Part shown: in pieces, positions 63,401 through 64,000 of the stretch
Layout: every line of letters starts with the position of its first letter
How positions within the stretch are numbered: the stretch's first letter is position 1
Assembly (NCBI RefSeq): GCF_030936135.1
Contig: NC_082600.1
Location: forward strand, 25,799,943 to 25,863,942
Reading direction: 5' to 3'
DNA: 64,000 nucleotides
DNA from: Gavia stellata
Taxonomy: Eukaryota; Chordata; Aves; Gaviiformes; Gaviidae
Notes under the pieces: model-generated
What the model was told of the DNA's origin: nothing
The model's input: the letters and a program-made list of their open reading frames with translations, nothing else
Databases searched by the model: none
Program-made: the position numbers and the translations under genes

Positions 63401-63450
63401 GCACCGTGGGGCACTGGCTCCACCGAGTACATGCTCTCCATCAGTGCCAT
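51223..63450 (-). CDS. TMEM63C: TMEM63C, OSCA/TMEM63 family channel-like protein (22 coding exons)
   Basis: TMEM63C (CSC1-like protein 3) belongs to the OSCA/TMEM63 family of mechanosensitive or osmosensitive cation channels. In human it is linked to podocyte function and spastic paraplegia. Twenty-two coding exons, all GT-AG and phase-consistent, give 2499 nt (832 residues plus stop; human about 806). The N-terminus is longer than in human and has an NST sequon. TM0 spans exons 1-2 (about residues 56-80) and two segments lie in exons 5-7. The large cytosolic domain (about 235-425) is followed by the channel core (about 425-730), including [19 protein letters not shown] and [12 protein letters not shown]. 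The acidic C-tail has the TMEM63C-specific [20 protein letters not shown], which separates it from TMEM63A/B. The ATG at 63450 has A at -3 and G at +4. A splice acceptor 14 nt upstream shows that the 5' UTR is split. Confidence 0.97.
51516..51584 (-). CDS. TMEM63C: TMEM63C coding exon 21
   Basis: Encodes [20 protein letters not shown] and NSN, aligned with human FDMEPSSTSSTPTS. Donor GTGAGT. Confidence 0.93.
51749..51864 (-). CDS. TMEM63C: TMEM63C coding exon 20
   Basis: Encodes [20 protein letters not shown] and a basic [13 protein letters not shown], the last membrane helix and start of the C-tail. Phase 0. Confidence 0.92.
52144..52311 (-). CDS. TMEM63C: TMEM63C coding exon 19
   Basis: Encodes [20 protein letters not shown] through [11 protein letters not shown], including the KHMVDRYN segment. 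Donor GTAAGG. Confidence 0.98.
52351..52520. repeat. Short tandem repeats in TMEM63C intron 18
   Basis: Two copies of a 19-20 bp GGGGACAGCCAGGGCTC unit lie at 52351-52390. A second G-rich array (GGGGCAGCAGGGCC units) lies at about 52484-52520, ending 17 bp before the exon 18 donor side. The second array is G-rich on the plus strand, so C-rich in the transcript. Confidence 0.7.
52537..52642 (-). CDS. TMEM63C: TMEM63C coding exon 18
   Basis: Encodes [20 protein letters not shown] and [15 protein letters not shown], a core helix. Donor GTGAGT. Confidence 0.98.
52886..53048 (-). CDS. TMEM63C: TMEM63C coding exon 17
   Basis: Encodes [20 protein letters not shown] through [13 protein letters not shown]. 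Includes the conserved [15 protein letters not shown] block. Phase 0, donor GTACAT. Confidence 0.97.
53157..53222 (-). CDS. TMEM63C: TMEM63C coding exon 16
   Basis: Encodes [20 protein letters not shown] and F. The family motif FxRWLFD is kept. Donor GTGAGT. Confidence 0.97.
53751..53837 (-). CDS. TMEM63C: TMEM63C coding exon 15
   Basis: Encodes [20 protein letters not shown] then ILPSLGLS. Donor GTATGG. Confidence 0.97.
54678..54784 (-). CDS. TMEM63C: TMEM63C coding exon 14
   Basis: Encodes [20 protein letters not shown] and [15 protein letters not shown], a pore-region membrane helix. Donor GTAACT. Confidence 0.98.
55350..55503 (-). CDS. TMEM63C: TMEM63C coding exon 13
   Basis: Encodes [20 protein letters not shown] and the membrane segment [20 protein letters not shown]. 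Phase 0, donor GTAGTC. Confidence 0.98.
55889..55979. repeat. Degenerate minisatellite in TMEM63C intron 12
   Basis: About four imperfect copies of a unit like TTCCCTATAGCTATGGG, with TATGGG spacers, lie within the intron between exons 12 and 13. It is a local duplication with no recognised function. Confidence 0.75.
56022..56144 (-). CDS. TMEM63C: TMEM63C coding exon 12
   Basis: Encodes [20 protein letters not shown] through YAPAPSDII, including the PQQSSVTT block. Donor GTGAAC. Confidence 0.97.
56379..56512 (-). CDS. TMEM63C: TMEM63C coding exon 11
   Basis: Encodes [20 protein letters not shown] through [11 protein letters not shown], strongly conserved in the family. Donor GTGAGT. Confidence 0.98.
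56631..56751 (-). CDS. TMEM63C: TMEM63C coding exon 10
   Basis: Encodes [20 protein letters not shown] through [20 protein letters not shown], a Cys-rich segment as in human. Donor GTAGGT, phase 0. Confidence 0.97.
56879..56959 (-). CDS. TMEM63C: TMEM63C coding exon 9
   Basis: Encodes [20 protein letters not shown] and MKLDAE in the cytosolic domain. Donor GTGAGT. Confidence 0.96.
57065..57138 (-). CDS. TMEM63C: TMEM63C coding exon 8
   Basis: Encodes [20 protein letters not shown] and IKHF, the start of the RRM-like cytosolic domain. Donor GTGAGT. Confidence 0.97.
57542..57650 (-). CDS. TMEM63C: TMEM63C coding exon 7
   Basis: Encodes [20 protein letters not shown] then [16 protein letters not shown], a membrane segment leading into the cytosolic domain. 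Phase 0. Confidence 0.97.
58054..58105 (-). CDS. TMEM63C: TMEM63C coding exon 6 (52 nt)
   Basis: Encodes [16 protein letters not shown], aligned with human SSHFARTTIVNV. Ends CA|GTACGT. Confidence 0.92.
58417..58559 (-). CDS. TMEM63C: TMEM63C coding exon 5
   Basis: Encodes [20 protein letters not shown] and a membrane segment ending [11 protein letters not shown]. Donor GTAGGT. Confidence 0.96.
58978..59015 (-). CDS. TMEM63C: TMEM63C coding exon 4 (38 nt)
   Basis: A short exon encoding [12 protein letters not shown] plus two bases, matching human GFCSWFFNSITM. CCAG acceptor and GTAAGT donor. Confidence 0.93.
60169..60571 (-). mobile_element. CR1 LINE 3' fragment in TMEM63C intron 3
   Basis: About 400 bp on the minus strand, closely related to the 3' part of the copy at 36112. 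It encodes the [20 protein letters not shown] end of the reverse transcriptase ORF and terminates in TTAACGATTCTGTG. A 3 bp deletion relative to the other two copies lies near 60206. It is 5'-truncated at about 60571 and sits in sense orientation to TMEM63C, in the large intron between exons at 61562 and 59015. Confidence 0.94.
61562..61649 (-). CDS. TMEM63C: TMEM63C coding exon 3
   Basis: Encodes [20 protein letters not shown] and PLDIDNKDV, a cytosolic linker. Donor GTGAGT, phase 0. Confidence 0.95.
62772..62851 (-). CDS. TMEM63C: TMEM63C coding exon 2
   Basis: Encodes [20 protein letters not shown] and LLMDND, the end of TM0 and the conserved [12 protein letters not shown] block. Donor GTAAGC. 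Confidence 0.97.
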
Positions 63451-63464
63451 CGTGGGGCCTCACC
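63244..63464 (-). CDS. TMEM63C: TMEM63C first coding exon (with 14 nt 5' UTR)
   Basis: The minus-strand acceptor CTTGCAG precedes 63464 and coding begins at 63450. Encodes [16 protein letters not shown] and then [20 protein letters not shown] and LWL, the start of TM0. Phase 0, donor GTGAGC. Confidence 0.92.
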
Positions 63465-64000
63465 CTGCAAGACAGGGGCACGGGTGCGGATGGAGAAGCC
63501 TTTGCTTGAAAAGGGGCTGTGGCTCTTCCAGGTCTTCCAGCGAGGTCTGAGGAGCTCACTAAGGGCAGGGAACGGAGAGGACTGGCTGGTGACCTTGGAG
63601 CTTCCCCAGTCCCAGTCTCTCCCAAGGAGGGGCTGTGGGACACAGGGCAGGGGGTGTTGCTGAAGAAATCTCACAGCTACCTCATACCCTTTCGCCACCC
63701 CATTAAACCCCATGCTATCTGGTTGTCTCCGTCATACCTGAGACAGGTCTCTCACCACCTCTGCCACTCAGTCCTGGAAGCTGGGTTGAATCATGGCCAC
63801 CCTGGCACTGTCAACAGGCAGAAACGAGGAGCTGAAGCATTTGCTTGAGTTTCTGAGAATAAGAGGAATGGTGATGTTAACAACCAGGCTGCTGGGGCTG
63901 TGCTTGCTTCGCTCCCCACAGCCAGATATCTACTGCAAGTGAACATCCCCCAGCCCTCTCTTCTCCTCAAGCATCATGGTCTGTGTGACTCAGGAGTCAT
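63465..64000 (-). other. TMEM63C: TMEM63C upstream intron (partial)
   Basis: The sequence upstream of the acceptor at 63465-63466 should be the intron behind a non-coding 5' exon. No further exon is recognised before the window ends, and no promoter is seen. Confidence 0.5.

Overview
This is a vertebrate nuclear genome window, almost certainly from a bird. It has split genes with GT-AG introns, CpG-rich promoters and CR1 LINE copies of avian type carrying the ATTCTGTG-like 3' end. The gene order GSTZ1 - POMT2 - NGB - TMEM63C matches the block known from human chromosome 14q24.3. The species cannot be fixed from the sequence. No bacterial, CRISPR or viral system is present, and I found no undescribed multi-gene system.

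Layout. (1) 805-825, minus strand: first coding exon of GSTZ1 (7 codons), whose remainder lies beyond the left edge. It is head to head with POMT2 across a roughly 190 bp CpG-rich bidirectional promoter with one strong and one weaker ZNF143/THAP11-like element. (2) 1013-25982, plus strand: complete POMT2 in 21 coding exons, 748 residues (749 if an alternative acceptor is used), in AT-richer DNA with long introns. (3) 25983-40600: POMT2 3' region and intergenic DNA, with one 1.35 kb CR1 copy (36112-37458) and a CR1 3' fragment (39909-40038). (4) 40957-45532, plus strand: complete neuroglobin (NGB) in four exons, 161 residues, with a GC-box promoter. (5) 51223-63464, minus strand: TMEM63C with 22 coding exons, 832 residues, in GC-rich DNA with short introns. 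It is tail to tail with NGB. A further CR1 3' fragment (60169-60571) lies in one of its introns. Non-coding 5' exon(s) of TMEM63C probably lie beyond the right edge.

The genes do not form an operon or pathway. GSTZ1 acts in tyrosine catabolism, POMT2 in O-mannosylation of alpha-dystroglycan in the ER, NGB is a hexacoordinate haem protein of neurons, and TMEM63C is an OSCA/TMEM63 family membrane protein. Their linkage is conserved synteny. All exon boundaries were derived by hand from splice consensus, reading frame and remembered orthologue sequences. Each set of exons joins with consistent phase from ATG to stop and no frame break.

The observations most worth a second look are: the promoter element overlapping the first POMT2 ATG, which questions that start; a NAGNAG acceptor in POMT2; extra cysteines in NGB beside the proximal haem histidine; a duplicated 26 bp-period element upstream of NGB; and a perfect intronic inverted repeat in POMT2.
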